A DNA stretch of 64,000 bases from JAYRWD01 sp041918255 (GCA_041918255.1 JAYRWD010000004.1:1-64000), one strand, 5' to 3'. Shown: positions 25,188 to 34,869, numbered from the stretch's first letter. The notes: generated by a model from the sequence alone, not told the origin. A program made the numbers and translations.

Positions 25188-26107
25188 ATGGCTAAAAAAA
25201 ATGTATCCACTGCGGTTCTTATCATGTAAAGAAGAAAGGAAAACGTAGAAATTTACAACGATTTTTATGCTTAGACTGTAAGAGGAATTTCCAATCAGAA
25301 AAACGTCCTCGAAAAATTCAAAAGATAATCTGGGACAAATACACCCATAAGCGTAACACACTTAAGGATTTGTCTTGCGAGTACCATAGAAGTATCCCAT
25401 GGATAAGAAAACAGCTTGTTGAGGCTACTAGTGTTAAAAGGCCCATCAAACCGGATGGGTTGGTTATGGTCGCTGACGTCACTTTCTTTAACCAATGGTA
25501 TGGATTCATTGTATTTAGATCTCCAGTGTTAAAGAAAAATCTTTACTTCAAGCAAATACCATACGAAACTATCAGTACATACTTGCTTGGTAGATATGTC
25601 CTAGAGAAGCAAGGGTTCACAATTTCAGCAATAGTATTAGATGGCAAGCCTGGAGTACGCAAAGTATTCTCAGATATTCCGATTCAGATGTGTCACTTCC
25701 ACCAGAAACAAATCATCAGGAAATACTTAACAAGCAAACCTAAGCTTGAAGCTGGTATTGAATTAAAGGAAATAGTTGCAGACCTTTGTCGGGATAACAA
25801 GAAAGACTTTACTCAAAAGCTCACTGGGTGGTATGAAACATGGGAGACCTTTCTAAAAGAAAAAACGGTAGATGAAACTACAAAACACTGGTACTACACA
25901 CATCGTAGGATAAGGTCAGCCTACAGAAGCTTGAAAACGAATCTACCTTACCTTTTTACATATCTGGAATACCCCAAATTAGATATTCCAAATACAACGA
26001 ATTCACTTGAGGGAAGTTTCGCAAACCTAAAGGAGTTAGTTGGGATTCATCGTGGGTTTAATGACACATTAAAACGGAAGATAATTGAGGAAATCCTATC
26101 AAACTAG
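25188..26107 (+). CDS. IS transposase (zinc ribbon + DDE), needs -1 shift at an A8 run
   Basis: The catalytic part is open from TTG 25370 (245 residues), with candidate DDE residues in VMVADVTFFNQWYG, SAIVLDGKPGV and NTTNSLEGSFANLK, and a conserved CHFH. The same frame extends upstream to 25193 and encodes a zinc ribbon (CIHCG ... CLDCKRNF), but it has no start codon there. An ATG at 25188 is in another frame. MAKK and the ribbon join if reading shifts -1, or one A is added, in the eight-A run at 25194-25201. That gives about 306 residues with Cys at 6, 9, 28 and 31. Confidence 0.85.
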
Positions 26108-26130
26108 ACCCCCGTTTTTTGCATTAAGCC
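26105..26130 (-). repeat. IS right terminal inverted repeat
   Basis: 26 bp, exact mirror of the left end. It begins with the TAG that serves as the transposase stop codon, so the gene ends inside the repeat. Confidence 0.93.
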
Positions 26131-26374
26131 GCTTTCTCTGTGTTCTTTTGCTGACACGCTGGCAACATACATAAATGGGCGGTGGGTTTATCCATTTCCG
26201 ATAAGCTTTCATTCTTATAAGGTTCTATTAAAATAGTCTGTAACGAGTTTATCAATATCCTTCATTTTAGATTTGCCATTTAGACTTTGAGAAGATCTTT
26301 ATAATGAGGAAACTTAGAATACCTCTTCCAGCAGTTAATTGGGTTTATAGAGTGCGTGCAATGTTAAAAATTGA

Positions 26375-28837
26375 CTAGCGTAATTTTAATTGAAGAGTGG
26401 ACTGAATATAATCTTCAATCTTGGTGATTTGGGCATTTATATCTTTATCCGTCAAAAGATTTGGAGATGAATTCTCGAGTATGATCCGTATTGTTGCTGC
26501 TCGAGCTCCTTTCTCCGATATAAAGGTATCTAAAAGTTCAAACCTTGCAGGATAATCTAATGTAACATTCTTTATTATGCCTTCTATTGTCGGACCAATC
26601 TCTGTTTTTTCATTTAACCAAAGACTAATATCTCTGGCAACGCTTTGGAGATTACTGAATGGACTATAGGTAAAGTCTTCGTTATTAAATTTATTTTTTA
26701 TTGCATTATAATCTATTGAGAAGGCCAGAATATTAAGATTCTCGTATTTAAATGCTAGAGAAAGGCGTGGATGGATGAAACCGAAAAATCCCAGGTATGA
26801 TCCATCGATAGACTTTAGAATGGAAGCCTTGTTGGGGTGAAAAATATTTGTGATAGAATTCGCTATATTCCCTTCCCGTATGTTGCTATGTCGTAAATTT
26901 ATACCCAGCCGAGAAAATATAAAGTCGAGCTTAGCCTTTGCGGTGTAATAACTTAGGTCAGCTTTTACCTTTTGTGAGAATACAAAAACACCGGCAATTT
27001 GCCTTGGTTGGTTTGGAAGCTCCTTCTTTTGTCTTATCGCGACAGTGTTAATTTCAAAATAAGCGAATTGTTCGAAATTAGGTAAGTTTAGTTCTATCTT
27101 TTCAAGTAAACTAGGTATAAGTTGATCTCTGAAAAGCGAAAGCTCAGGAGAAAGCGGATTGATGATTTTGACAAGATTATTAGTTTCTAGAGAACATTTC
27201 GAATAAAGCTTCGGATCGATAAAAGAATAGGTATAGACTTCATCTAGACCGCTTTCCAACAAAAGTTTGCGGAGTTTGCGCATTAATATTGTATCTTGGT
27301 TGATGGGGCTTGGTTGTATCGATCTGTCGGGTAACTTTGGATCAATTTTTTCATACCCATAGATTCTAGCCACTTCCTCTACGATATCTTGGGTAATGTT
27401 TAAATCGGAGCGGAATGAGGGAATTGTTAGGGATACCTCTGCTGACTGAATATCGTTTATCTGTGCTGGCAAGCCTGTCGTGTCTGAAACCTCTATACCC
27501 AGACGTGAAAGAATCGCGATAATTTCGTCCTTTTCTATTTTGATACCAGTCTGTCTAGTTATTGATTTTAGATCAAAATGAATTGTCTTGGTTTTATCTG
27601 GGAGTAAATTTATATCAACGACTGAGGAGGCTATTTCAGCTCCTGTGAGGTCTGATATCAGACTAGCTATACGCAACAGTGCTTCTTTTATAGTATATGG
27701 ATCTTGACCTTTTGAGGATCTAACACTTGCCTCTGATACAAGCCCTAAAGTTTTCGAAGTCTTGCGGATATTAAACATATCGAAATTTGCTACTTCAACA
27801 AAGACTTTATTGGTACTTTCACTAATTTCACTAAGTGCGCCACCCATTATAGAGGCAATATCTTGAGCGTTTTTGCTATCTACGATCACTATCATGTCGG
27901 GAGTCAGTTTGTATTCTTTGCCATTTAGGGCTAGAATTTTTTCATTTTTGTGAGCTTTGCGTACTATTAAAGTCTGCCCTTCTATCTTATCGTAGTCATA
28001 AATGTGATTTGGCGTCCCGATGTCAAGCATCACGTAGTTTGAGATGTCCACGAGGACATTTATAGGTCTCATACCCGTATAGGCGAGCATAATTTGCATC
28101 CAAGTGGGACTTGCTTGAAGGTGTATGTTTTGAATACACACACCAGTAAATCTTTTGCACAAATCGGTTTCAACCTTAACCTCAATATTTAGATTTTTTT
28201 CTCCTACAAGATCGGCAGTATGATTATAATCTTGGAAGTCAATATTAAAGATAGCACTAATCTCCCGAGCTATTCCTCTGTGGGAGAAACAGTCAGGTCG
28301 ATGTGTTAAAGATTTATTTTCAATTTCTAAGATGTAATCATGAAGCAAAGGAGTAAGATCAGCCCCGACAGATAGATCGGACGAAATAATACTAATACCG
28401 GAATTGTCGTCCCAAAGTCCTAATTCGCGTGCAGAACAAAGCATTCCTTCCGATAAAATACCGTCTAATTCTTTCCTTTCAACTTTCACAGTCTGGGGAT
28501 TTGCTAAATTTGATTTTGGATCGTACGCGAAACCCTCCGCAAGGCAAAGAGGATAAAGCATTCCTTGTTTTACATACTTTTCATTTGCTGAAGCAAAAAC
28601 CACCTGTATCGGTTCACCCTTACCAATGCTTACTTTTGCTATAGCAAGTTTTTCATTCTTTGGATGTTTTTCTACACTTTTGATTTCACCAACAATAATT
28701 TGACTTAAACCCTTCCCTTTCTCCTCTATTTTCTCTACCTCGGCAATGGATTTAGAAAGCCGTTTTGCTAGCTCGCTCGGGTCAATTTTCTCCAATTGGG
28801 GTAAATAGTTTTTTAGCCAGTTATATGAAATGAACAT
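26375..28837 (-). CDS. pheT: Phenylalanyl-tRNA synthetase beta subunit
   Basis: 820 residues, full length. Domains in order: N-terminal tRNA-binding (EMAP-like) fold (about 40-160), B3/B4 editing domain (about 210-390), B5 (about 405-500), pseudo-catalytic domain, and the C-terminal anticodon-binding FDX-ACB (about 725-820, PFSNLQSVARDISLWL). It forms the alpha2-beta2 enzyme with pheS, 12 bp upstream. The B3/B4 domain here is the one that normally removes Tyr mischarged on tRNA-Phe. It is the last gene of the thrS-infC-rpmI-rplT-pheS-pheT run. Confidence 0.95.
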   Translation of the reverse strand: MFISYNWLKNYLPQLEKIDPSELAKRLSKSIAEVEKIEEKGKGLSQIIVGEIKSVEKHPKNEKLAIAKVSIGKGEPIQVVFASANEKYVKQGMLYPLCLAEGFAYDPKSNLANPQTVKVERKELDGILSEGMLCSARELGLWDDNSGISIISSDLSVGADLTPLLHDYILEIENKSLTHRPDCFSHRGIAREISAIFNIDFQDYNHTADLVGEKNLNIEVKVETDLCKRFTGVCIQNIHLQASPTWMQIMLAYTGMRPINVLVDISNYVMLDIGTPNHIYDYDKIEGQTLIVRKAHKNEKILALNGKEYKLTPDMIVIVDSKNAQDIASIMGGALSEISESTNKVFVEVANFDMFNIRKTSKTLGLVSEASVRSSKGQDPYTIKEALLRIASLISDLTGAEIASSVVDINLLPDKTKTIHFDLKSITRQTGIKIEKDEIIAILSRLGIEVSDTTGLPAQINDIQSAEVSLTIPSFRSDLNITQDIVEEVARIYGYEKIDPKLPDRSIQPSPINQDTILMRKLRKLLLESGLDEVYTYSFIDPKLYSKCSLETNNLVKIINPLSPELSLFRDQLIPSLLEKIELNLPNFEQFAYFEINTVAIRQKKELPNQPRQIAGVFVFSQKVKADLSYYTAKAKLDFIFSRLGINLRHSNIREGNIANSITNIFHPNKASILKSIDGSYLGFFGFIHPRLSLAFKYENLNILAFSIDYNAIKNKFNNEDFTYSPFSNLQSVARDISLWLNEKTEIGPTIEGIIKNVTLDYPARFELLDTFISEKGARAATIRIILENSSPNLLTDKDINAQITKIEDYIQSTLQLKLR

Positions 28838-28849
28838 TGGTTAAATTGA

Positions 28850-29887
28850 TTAAAGTTTGAACTGTTTTACGAAACGTAGATCGCCACTTTCGAAAGTTCG
28901 GATATCATCGATCTGATATTTGAGCATAATTAATCTCTCCATTCCTATACCAAAAGCGAAGCCAGAATATACATCAGGATCGATACCACCTTCAGAGAGA
29001 ACCTTGGGGTGAATCATCCCACATCCGAGTACCTCTAACCAACCGGTACCCTTTGAGACTTTTTTGAAGCCTTCTCCTAATTCACTACAATCAATCGATA
29101 CCATCCCCCCGGGTTCTACAAAGGGAAAGAAATCTGGAGTGAACATTATTTTGATGGGTCGTCCGAAGAACTCCCCAAAGAAGGCTTTGATTGTCGCAAG
29201 CATATTTGCCATTGTAATTCCTCTATCAACATATATGCCTTCAAGCTGGTAGAAGGTATGTTCGTGGCGCATGTCGGTAGCTTCGTTTCTATAACATCTG
29301 CCCGGCACGATCACCCGTATTGGGGGAGTACGCGATTTCATAACCGTATTTTGCATCGACGAAGTATGGGTAATTGCTACATGACCTTGGTCTGTCCAAA
29401 ATGTGTCCCACATGTCTCGGGCAGGATGATTGGCAGGTATATTTACCGCATCAAAATTGTTATATTCTGTATTAATATCTAATGGATATACAACCTCAAA
29501 ACCCATCCTTGAAAAAATATCTTCTGTGAGCTCCAACATACTTGAAAGTGGATGCTTATGCCCAATATCTAGGTCGGACGAGGGAACTGTTACGTCAATC
29601 CATTCGTTTTTCATTGCAATATCTACTGTTTCTCCTTGCAGCTTATTCTCAGTTTCCGCATATGCTGATTCTAGCTCTTGTCGTAATTCGTTCGCTTTCT
29701 GTCCAATACTTATTTTACTTTTTGGATCTAAATCTTTGATTTTTCGTAAAAATCTCGTTAGTTTGGAATCTTTGCCAAGGTGAAGCGATTTAGCTAGTTT
29801 GAGGGCATTGAGGTTAGAAGTTTTTTTAAAAGAGGTTATAGTCTCCTCCCTTATTTCCTTGATTTGCGCCAGTAAATCTTTTGACAT
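28850..29887 (-). CDS. pheS: Phenylalanyl-tRNA synthetase alpha subunit
   Basis: 345 residues, normal for the bacterial alpha subunit. An N-terminal coiled coil (about 1-90) binds tRNA. The class II catalytic core shows motif 2 in PGRCYRNEATDMRHEHTFYQ and motif 3 in SGFAFGIGMERLIMLKY. It follows rplT by 34 bp and precedes pheT by 12 bp. Confidence 0.95.
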   Translation of the reverse strand: MSKDLLAQIKEIREETITSFKKTSNLNALKLAKSLHLGKDSKLTRFLRKIKDLDPKSKISIGQKANELRQELESAYAETENKLQGETVDIAMKNEWIDVTVPSSDLDIGHKHPLSSMLELTEDIFSRMGFEVVYPLDINTEYNNFDAVNIPANHPARDMWDTFWTDQGHVAITHTSSMQNTVMKSRTPPIRVIVPGRCYRNEATDMRHEHTFYQLEGIYVDRGITMANMLATIKAFFGEFFGRPIKIMFTPDFFPFVEPGGMVSIDCSELGEGFKKVSKGTGWLEVLGCGMIHPKVLSEGGIDPDVYSGFAFGIGMERLIMLKYQIDDIRTFESGDLRFVKQFKL

Positions 29888-29921
29888 AATAGAGTGTTTT
29901 GCTCTGTCAGATTAGTAGCGA

Positions 29922-30269
29922 TTATTTAGCCGTTGTGGCTTTTACAACATCATCAAACACTTGGACATTGTCTAAAGCTAGATCTGATAATACTTTCTTG
30001 TTTAAGCCTATTTTTGACTTGGACAGCATGTTCATAAACTGGGAATATCTGATATTGTGTGGTGTTAGGGCTGCATTGATACGTTTTATCCATAGCGTTT
30101 TGAAATCATTGCCGCGTTTCTTCCGGTGATCTCTTGAATAATTGAAAGCATGAAGCAAGGCCTCTTTTGCTCTTCGATATAGCCTATGGTAGGAAAGCCT
30201 ATATCCTTTGGCAAGATTTAGTGTTTTGGTATGTTTTTTACGTTTTGTTGCACCTCTTTTGATTCTCAT
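29922..30269 (-). CDS. rplT: 50S ribosomal protein L20
   Basis: 115 residues, full length: RIKRGATKRKKHTKTLNLAK at the start, FKTLWIKRINAALTPHNIRY in the middle. In other bacteria L20 represses its own operon (rpmI-rplT). It lies in the standard order after rpmI. Confidence 0.95.
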   Translation of the reverse strand: MRIKRGATKRKKHTKTLNLAKGYRLSYHRLYRRAKEALLHAFNYSRDHRKKRGNDFKTLWIKRINAALTPHNIRYSQFMNMLSKSKIGLNKKVLSDLALDNVQVFDDVVKATTAK

Positions 30270-30293
30270 GGTTTGAAATATATATTGTAATTT

Positions 30294-30500
30294 TTATTGT
30301 CCAAGAAGTTTGATGATCTTTCTAGCTTGATTGGTACTGCCAAGCTGTTCCTTACCATCTAATCGGGCTTTCTGGTGATATGATTTTTTTGAACGAAGAT
30401 GACCATTATCACCCTGCCTATTGTGCATTACCTTATTATTTGTGGTCACCCGGAAGCGTTTCTTTGTCGCTTTGTGCGTCTTCATTTTGTTTTTCATCAT
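30294..30500 (-). CDS. rpmI: 50S ribosomal protein L35
   Basis: 68 residues from the upstream ATG; the family-typical start is the internal ATG that gives MKTHKATKKRFRVTTNNKVM (start 30485). The C-terminus has LRSKKSYHQKAR and RKIIKLLGQ as in L35. Either way the start lies inside the 3' end of infC (overlap of 50-65 bp), so translation is probably coupled. Confidence 0.92.
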   Translation of the reverse strand: MMKNKMKTHKATKKRFRVTTNNKVMHNRQGDNGHLRSKKSYHQKARLDGKEQLGSTNQARKIIKLLGQ

Positions 30501-31122
30501 TATTTTCGTGTATTAAAACATTTTGTATTTTAGCATCTATAGGCATATTTTGTGTAGTGGCAGAAGGAATTTTTGCATCTCCAACCTTAGTTTTTCTAGG
30601 CTTGATTATAACCGAATAATTCTTTCCTTGCGTCTTGGGCGGGGATTGAGGCTCGGCATATGGATCTATTTGTTTTAAAATTTTGGTCATCAATATTTCA
30701 AAGTGTTCTCTTTTTGCCCTTCTTTTTCCAATTATTACAATATTTACCGAGTCCTTATCCTTTATAAATTCTTTAACTTTCTTTAATTTATGCTCTAGAT
30801 CACCATCGCTTATAAAAACCTTGAACCACATCTCTTTTAGCTGTGAAGTTTTGTGTTTTGAATCTTTAAGTTTTTTGCGTTGTTCATATTTGTATTTTGT
30901 CCATTCAACAATCTTAGCTACTGGTGGTTTGGCATTTGGTGCTACTTCTACAAGATCTAGATTAAAAGATTTGGCTTTCTCTAGCGCTTCCTGCAATTTC
31001 AATGTTCCAAGGGGTTCTCCATCGGCATCAACTACAAAAAGTTCAGGGGAGGTAATAGACTCATTTCTCTTATGTTTTTCTAGTTCATCTGGGACGTAAG
31101 GTTTTCTCTGATAATTTAAAAT
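30436..31122 (-). CDS. infC: Translation initiation factor IF-3, ATT start
   Basis: The start at ATT (31120-31122) gives 228 residues. From the first standard start (TTG 31002) the protein would lack its N-terminal 40 residues (PELFVVDADGEPLG), which are conserved in IF-3. The only candidates before an in-frame stop are ATT or ATA, and infC uses rare AUU/AUA starts for autoregulation in other bacteria. KIVEWTKYKYEQRKK and MWFKVFISDGDLEHKLKKV are family-typical. The last 50 residues are a non-conserved acidic tail (to ETLPGDHK). The gene overlaps rpmI. Confidence 0.9.
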   Translation of the reverse strand: MLNYQRKPYVPDELEKHKRNESITSPELFVVDADGEPLGTLKLQEALEKAKSFNLDLVEVAPNAKPPVAKIVEWTKYKYEQRKKLKDSKHKTSQLKEMWFKVFISDGDLEHKLKKVKEFIKDKDSVNIVIIGKRRAKREHFEILMTKILKQIDPYAEPQSPPKTQGKNYSVIIKPRKTKVGDAKIPSATTQNMPIDAKIQNVLIHENNDEKQNEDAQSDKETLPGDHK

Positions 31123-31190
31123 GGCTATGGGTTAATATATAAAATAGTTTGTTCTCTTACCCTGAAATTATATCAGAGTCTATGCTAAGC

Positions 31191-32957
31191 TTAAAATATG
31201 GTTTTCGCAGAGATTTCTATTTTCAATTGATTAATAAACTCTTCAATTTTCATCAGCCCTAAATCCTGCCCGGATCGAGGACGAACCGAGATAGACTTAT
31301 TCGATTCTTCTTTCTCTCCTACGATGACCATATACGGGATAAGCTCTGTTTGTGCTCTTCGAATTTTTTTCTGCATTGTTTCTGGCGTATTGTCGCTTTC
31401 GGCAATTATGTTATTACTGAGTATCTGGGAGGTTATTTCATTAGCGTAATTGATGAATTTTTCGGAAATTGGAATCACTTTCACCTGAATTGGAGATAGC
31501 CAAAGTGGAAATAAGCCACCATATTTTTCAGTTAGTAGAGCGAAAAATCTAGGAAGTGAACCAATGCTGCTGTGAAATATAAGGTATGGCTGTTTTGCTT
31601 TGTTATGTGAATCGAGAAAAGTAAGATTGTACTTCACTGGTCCCGAAATATCAAAAAATAGCGAACCAAGTTTTAATTCTCTACCAAATACATCCGCAAG
31701 CTTAAAATTGATACCGGGTCCACAAGCTTCAGCAGTATTTGGGGCTTCTATAGTGCTGATGCCTAATGAGGCGCACGAAGCGACGATTTTGTTCTCAAGT
31801 TGTCTCCAGATTTTCGGGTCACCCTGGTAATAGCCGGCTTCATCACCCGAACGTTTTAGAGCTAATTCAGCTTTTACTTTATCAAGTCCGACTGCTGCAT
31901 ATATAGTTTTAGTTAGTTTCAGGGCTTGTGTGATAGATTGTTGGATTTGATCTTTAGAGCATATGATCATATTTGATTCTACTTCAAACTCGCGTATCTT
32001 CGTAAGGCCATTGAGTTCTCCAGTTTTTTCAAATCGAAATACTTTCCCAATTTCCGAAGTTTTGTAAGGGAGAGAACGATAACTGAATTTTTTTGATCTA
32101 TAAAGTGCTATATGTTCGTATAAAATCTGGGAACGAAGAATAAATTCTTCTTTGTCCGCTTTGAGGGAAGGGAACTTCGCGTTTTCCTGGCCTTCCGCAA
32201 TGGATTCTACATATGATTGATCGGGCGTCTGTTTTATAATAATTGGTGTCTCTATTGGCTTGAACCCAAAAGAGAAATTCTGTTCGAAAATAAAATCATA
32301 AATTTTTTTCTTGATCATTGTTCCTTTGGTTAGCCAAATGGGTACTCCCGATCCAAATGAATGGTCGGTGGTATATAATTCGTAAAGTTGGGAAATCTTC
32401 CGGTGGTCGCGTTCAGACTTTTGTGCAGATTCTTCGAAGTATCTTTCCAAATCTTTTTTCGTGGCAAAAGCAACTCCGTGAATTCGTTGCATGACAGCAC
32501 GACTTGGATCGTTGTTCCAATTCGTCCCGCTAATACCTGTGAGCTTAAAGGCGCCCAGTTTTCCTGTATGTTCAACATGTGGCCCTCGACATAGGTCGAT
32601 GAATTCGAGACCGGTTTTGTAAAAGCTTATCTGTTCATCTGTAATAGAGTTAAGGATCTCAGTTTTAAAAATTTGGCCTTGTAGGTTGAGAATATCGAAA
32701 GCTTCATCTTTAGTAACTAGAATCTGTTGAAAAGGTAGTTCCTGAGCAATAATGCGTTGCATCTCATCTTCTATCTTACGTAAATCTTCTTGATTTATGG
32801 GTGGGTCAAAGAGAAAATCGTGATAAAAACCATTCTCAATTGCTGGACCAATTCCAAGCTTTGCATTTTTATAAAGACGTAGGGTGGCTAAGGCAAGGAC
32901 ATGTGCAAATGAATGACGCATTATTTCAAGCTGATTGGCGGGATCCCGAGTACTCAT
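31191..32957 (-). CDS. Divergent ThrRS paralog, zinc-site residues lost
   Basis: 588 residues, aligned along its length with the ThrRS just upstream. The editing domain keeps HSFAH and CRGPHVEHTG (the HxxxH and C-x3-H pattern). The class II core keeps FRFEKTGELNGL (motif 2) and GSLPRF (motif 3 Arg). However, two of the three residues that bind the amino-acid-discriminating zinc in ThrRS are missing: the MNCPHH segment is ILRSQILYEH, and DDAHVF is VESNMII. The third (HSSIGS) remains. It may have other specificity, act as a trans-editing factor, or be regulatory. It lies 29 bp after thrS and 68 bp before infC. Confidence 0.85.
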   Translation of the reverse strand: MSTRDPANQLEIMRHSFAHVLALATLRLYKNAKLGIGPAIENGFYHDFLFDPPINQEDLRKIEDEMQRIIAQELPFQQILVTKDEAFDILNLQGQIFKTEILNSITDEQISFYKTGLEFIDLCRGPHVEHTGKLGAFKLTGISGTNWNNDPSRAVMQRIHGVAFATKKDLERYFEESAQKSERDHRKISQLYELYTTDHSFGSGVPIWLTKGTMIKKKIYDFIFEQNFSFGFKPIETPIIIKQTPDQSYVESIAEGQENAKFPSLKADKEEFILRSQILYEHIALYRSKKFSYRSLPYKTSEIGKVFRFEKTGELNGLTKIREFEVESNMIICSKDQIQQSITQALKLTKTIYAAVGLDKVKAELALKRSGDEAGYYQGDPKIWRQLENKIVASCASLGISTIEAPNTAEACGPGINFKLADVFGRELKLGSLFFDISGPVKYNLTFLDSHNKAKQPYLIFHSSIGSLPRFFALLTEKYGGLFPLWLSPIQVKVIPISEKFINYANEITSQILSNNIIAESDNTPETMQKKIRRAQTELIPYMVIVGEKEESNKSISVRPRSGQDLGLMKIEEFINQLKIEISAKTIF

Positions 32958-32986
32958 AGTTTAACTTAATTTTATATTACGCTTCA

Positions 32987-34807
32987 TTATTGCAAATTTA
33001 GTTCCAACTTACGAGTAGATACATTTTGCTTGAGTGCTTTTATAAACTCTTCAATTCCCATCACAACATTCGATTTGTCCGAGCGCGATCTAATCGAAAC
33101 AGAGCCGTTTTCTTCCTCACGTTTTCCAACGATCAACATGTAGGGTATTTTTTGGTTCTGTCCATCCCTGATTTTGGATTGCATCGTCTCATTTCTAAGA
33201 TCAGCTTTAGATCGGAAACCTTCTCCTAACAAGGTGTCGTTAGTTTTTTGCGCATAAGCGGATTGAGCTTCGGATATCGGAATAATAACAACCTGCTCTG
33301 GGCTCAGCCAGGCTGGGAAAGCTCCGGCAAGATGTTCGATAAGTACTGACCCGAATCGTTCTATCGAGCCCATTATGGCTCCGTGTATCATAACGATTCT
33401 CTCTTTCGCACTTTCTTCGTTTACGCAATACAAATCGAAACGTTCGGGCATATTTGTATCAAGCTGGATGGTTGCTACCTGCCATTCTCTGCCGATTGAG
33501 TCATTTGTCATAAAATCAATTTTCGGTCCATAAAATGCAGCTTCACCCAGCCCTATATAATATTCTACCTTGCGATTTTCCGCGAATGTCTTAAGATAAG
33601 CTTCGTTTTGTGCCCACATCTCTGGGGTACCTAGATATTTTTCAAATTCGTCCGGATTGTGAAGTGAAAGTCTGGCTCTAAGTTTGAAACCAAACGTTGA
33701 ATAAAAGGTATCAATAATATCCCAGATGTGATTAATCTCTTGCTCAAGTTGGGATTTTCGACAAAATACATGAGCGTCGTCTTGCGTTATACATCTCACT
33801 CGAGACAATCCAGCCAATTCACCACTTTGTTCATCTCTGTAAACCATTGTTGTTTCACAATATCTTTGCGGAAGGTCCCGATAACTTCTGGGTAAATGCG
33901 AATAGATTTGAGTATGATGGGGACAATTCATCGGTTTCATTGCAAATTCATGTCCTTCACGAGTAGTGATTTTAAATAAATCGTTAGCATATTTCTGCCA
34001 GTGGCCACTTGTCATGTAAAGTTCTTTTTTTGTGATATGGGGAATAGTTACTTTTTCATAGCCATATTTGCTTCTTAAACTCCAGACATATTGATCTAAT
34101 TCGTTACGAAAAATGGTGCCTTTTGCTGTCCAAAGAGGTAAACCTCCACCTACAAGGTCAGAAAACAAAAATAGATCTAATTCTTTTCCAAGCTTCCTGT
34201 GATCTCGTTTTTTGGCTTCTTCCGTCTGCCATATATAGTTATCTAGCTCTTTTTGAGTACTAAAAACTGTTCCATAAATTCTAGTCAGCATTTTATTTTT
34301 TTCGTTCCCACGCCAGTATGCCCCGGCAATCGAAAGGAGTTTAAAGAATTTGATTTGCCCGGTACTTTCTAAATGAGGACCTTTACACAGATCAAAATCT
34401 GAATCAGTCACATTTGGCTTGCCTATCCAATATATGGTTATTGTCTTATCTTCCTTTTCAAGTTCTTCAAGCAATTCAACTTTATATGGATTTCCCGCAA
34501 AAAGTTTCTTGGCTTGTGAAATTTTTATCTCTTCTCTTATGATTGGTTGGTCAGCACTGATAACTTTATTCATTTCCTCCATGAGGGCTTCTAAATCTTT
34601 TTCTTCGATTACCCTTCCTATTGGATCTAAGTCGAAATAAAAGCCATCTTGAATCGGTGGCCCCATAGCTCTCATAGCTTCAGGAAATAGCTTTTTTGCA
34701 GCTATCTGGAGTACATGTTCGCAACTATGCCGCATTTTATATAATTCGAAATTATCTTCGTTCACCCAGTTTGGAAGTTCGGATTTGAAATCCTTGTAAT
34801 TGTCCAT
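32987..34807 (-). CDS. thrS: Threonyl-tRNA synthetase
   Basis: 606 residues. It lacks the N-terminal TGS domain of long ThrRS and begins close to the editing domain (MRHSCEHVL, then DLCKGPHLESTG). The catalytic core has MNCPHHTQIYSH and DDAHVFC, both carrying zinc ligands, the class II motif 2 VYRDEQSGELAGLSRVR, and IHGAIMGSIERFG (third zinc His and motif 3). A C-terminal anticodon-binding domain covers about residues 500-600. It is the first gene of the synthetase/ribosomal run and is controlled by the T-box leader. Confidence 0.95.
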   Translation of the reverse strand: MDNYKDFKSELPNWVNEDNFELYKMRHSCEHVLQIAAKKLFPEAMRAMGPPIQDGFYFDLDPIGRVIEEKDLEALMEEMNKVISADQPIIREEIKISQAKKLFAGNPYKVELLEELEKEDKTITIYWIGKPNVTDSDFDLCKGPHLESTGQIKFFKLLSIAGAYWRGNEKNKMLTRIYGTVFSTQKELDNYIWQTEEAKKRDHRKLGKELDLFLFSDLVGGGLPLWTAKGTIFRNELDQYVWSLRSKYGYEKVTIPHITKKELYMTSGHWQKYANDLFKITTREGHEFAMKPMNCPHHTQIYSHLPRSYRDLPQRYCETTMVYRDEQSGELAGLSRVRCITQDDAHVFCRKSQLEQEINHIWDIIDTFYSTFGFKLRARLSLHNPDEFEKYLGTPEMWAQNEAYLKTFAENRKVEYYIGLGEAAFYGPKIDFMTNDSIGREWQVATIQLDTNMPERFDLYCVNEESAKERIVMIHGAIMGSIERFGSVLIEHLAGAFPAWLSPEQVVIIPISEAQSAYAQKTNDTLLGEGFRSKADLRNETMQSKIRDGQNQKIPYMLIVGKREEENGSVSIRSRSDKSNVVMGIEEFIKALKQNVSTRKLELNLQ

Positions 34808-34855
34808 TTTTGTATAAATTAAATTTAATTAAGAGATCTTTTCATTATTTATACC

Positions 34856-34869
34856 CCCCCCATGGGGGG
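34856..34869. repeat. GC palindrome CCCCCCATGGGGGG near thrS start
   Basis: A 14-bp perfect palindrome in otherwise AT-rich leader sequence, about 50 bp before the thrS start and after the T-box terminator. It contains an ATG but no frame of interest. Its role is unknown. Confidence 0.5.

Larger units (their letters stand above)
25098..26130 (+). mobile_element. Insertion sequence with perfect 26-bp terminal inverted repeats
   Basis: 1033 bp. The left end (25098-25123) begins GGCTTAATGCAAAAAACGGG and the right end (26105-26130) is its exact reverse complement over 26 bp. It is flanked by 8-bp direct repeats GCTTTCTC (25090-25097 and 26131-26138), a perfect target-site duplication. It carries one transposase. 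An 8-bp duplication and the zinc-ribbon plus DDE transposase suggest an IS256-like (IS1249-type) or ISL3-like element; the family is not certain. Perfect ends and duplication imply a recent insertion. Confidence 0.93.
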
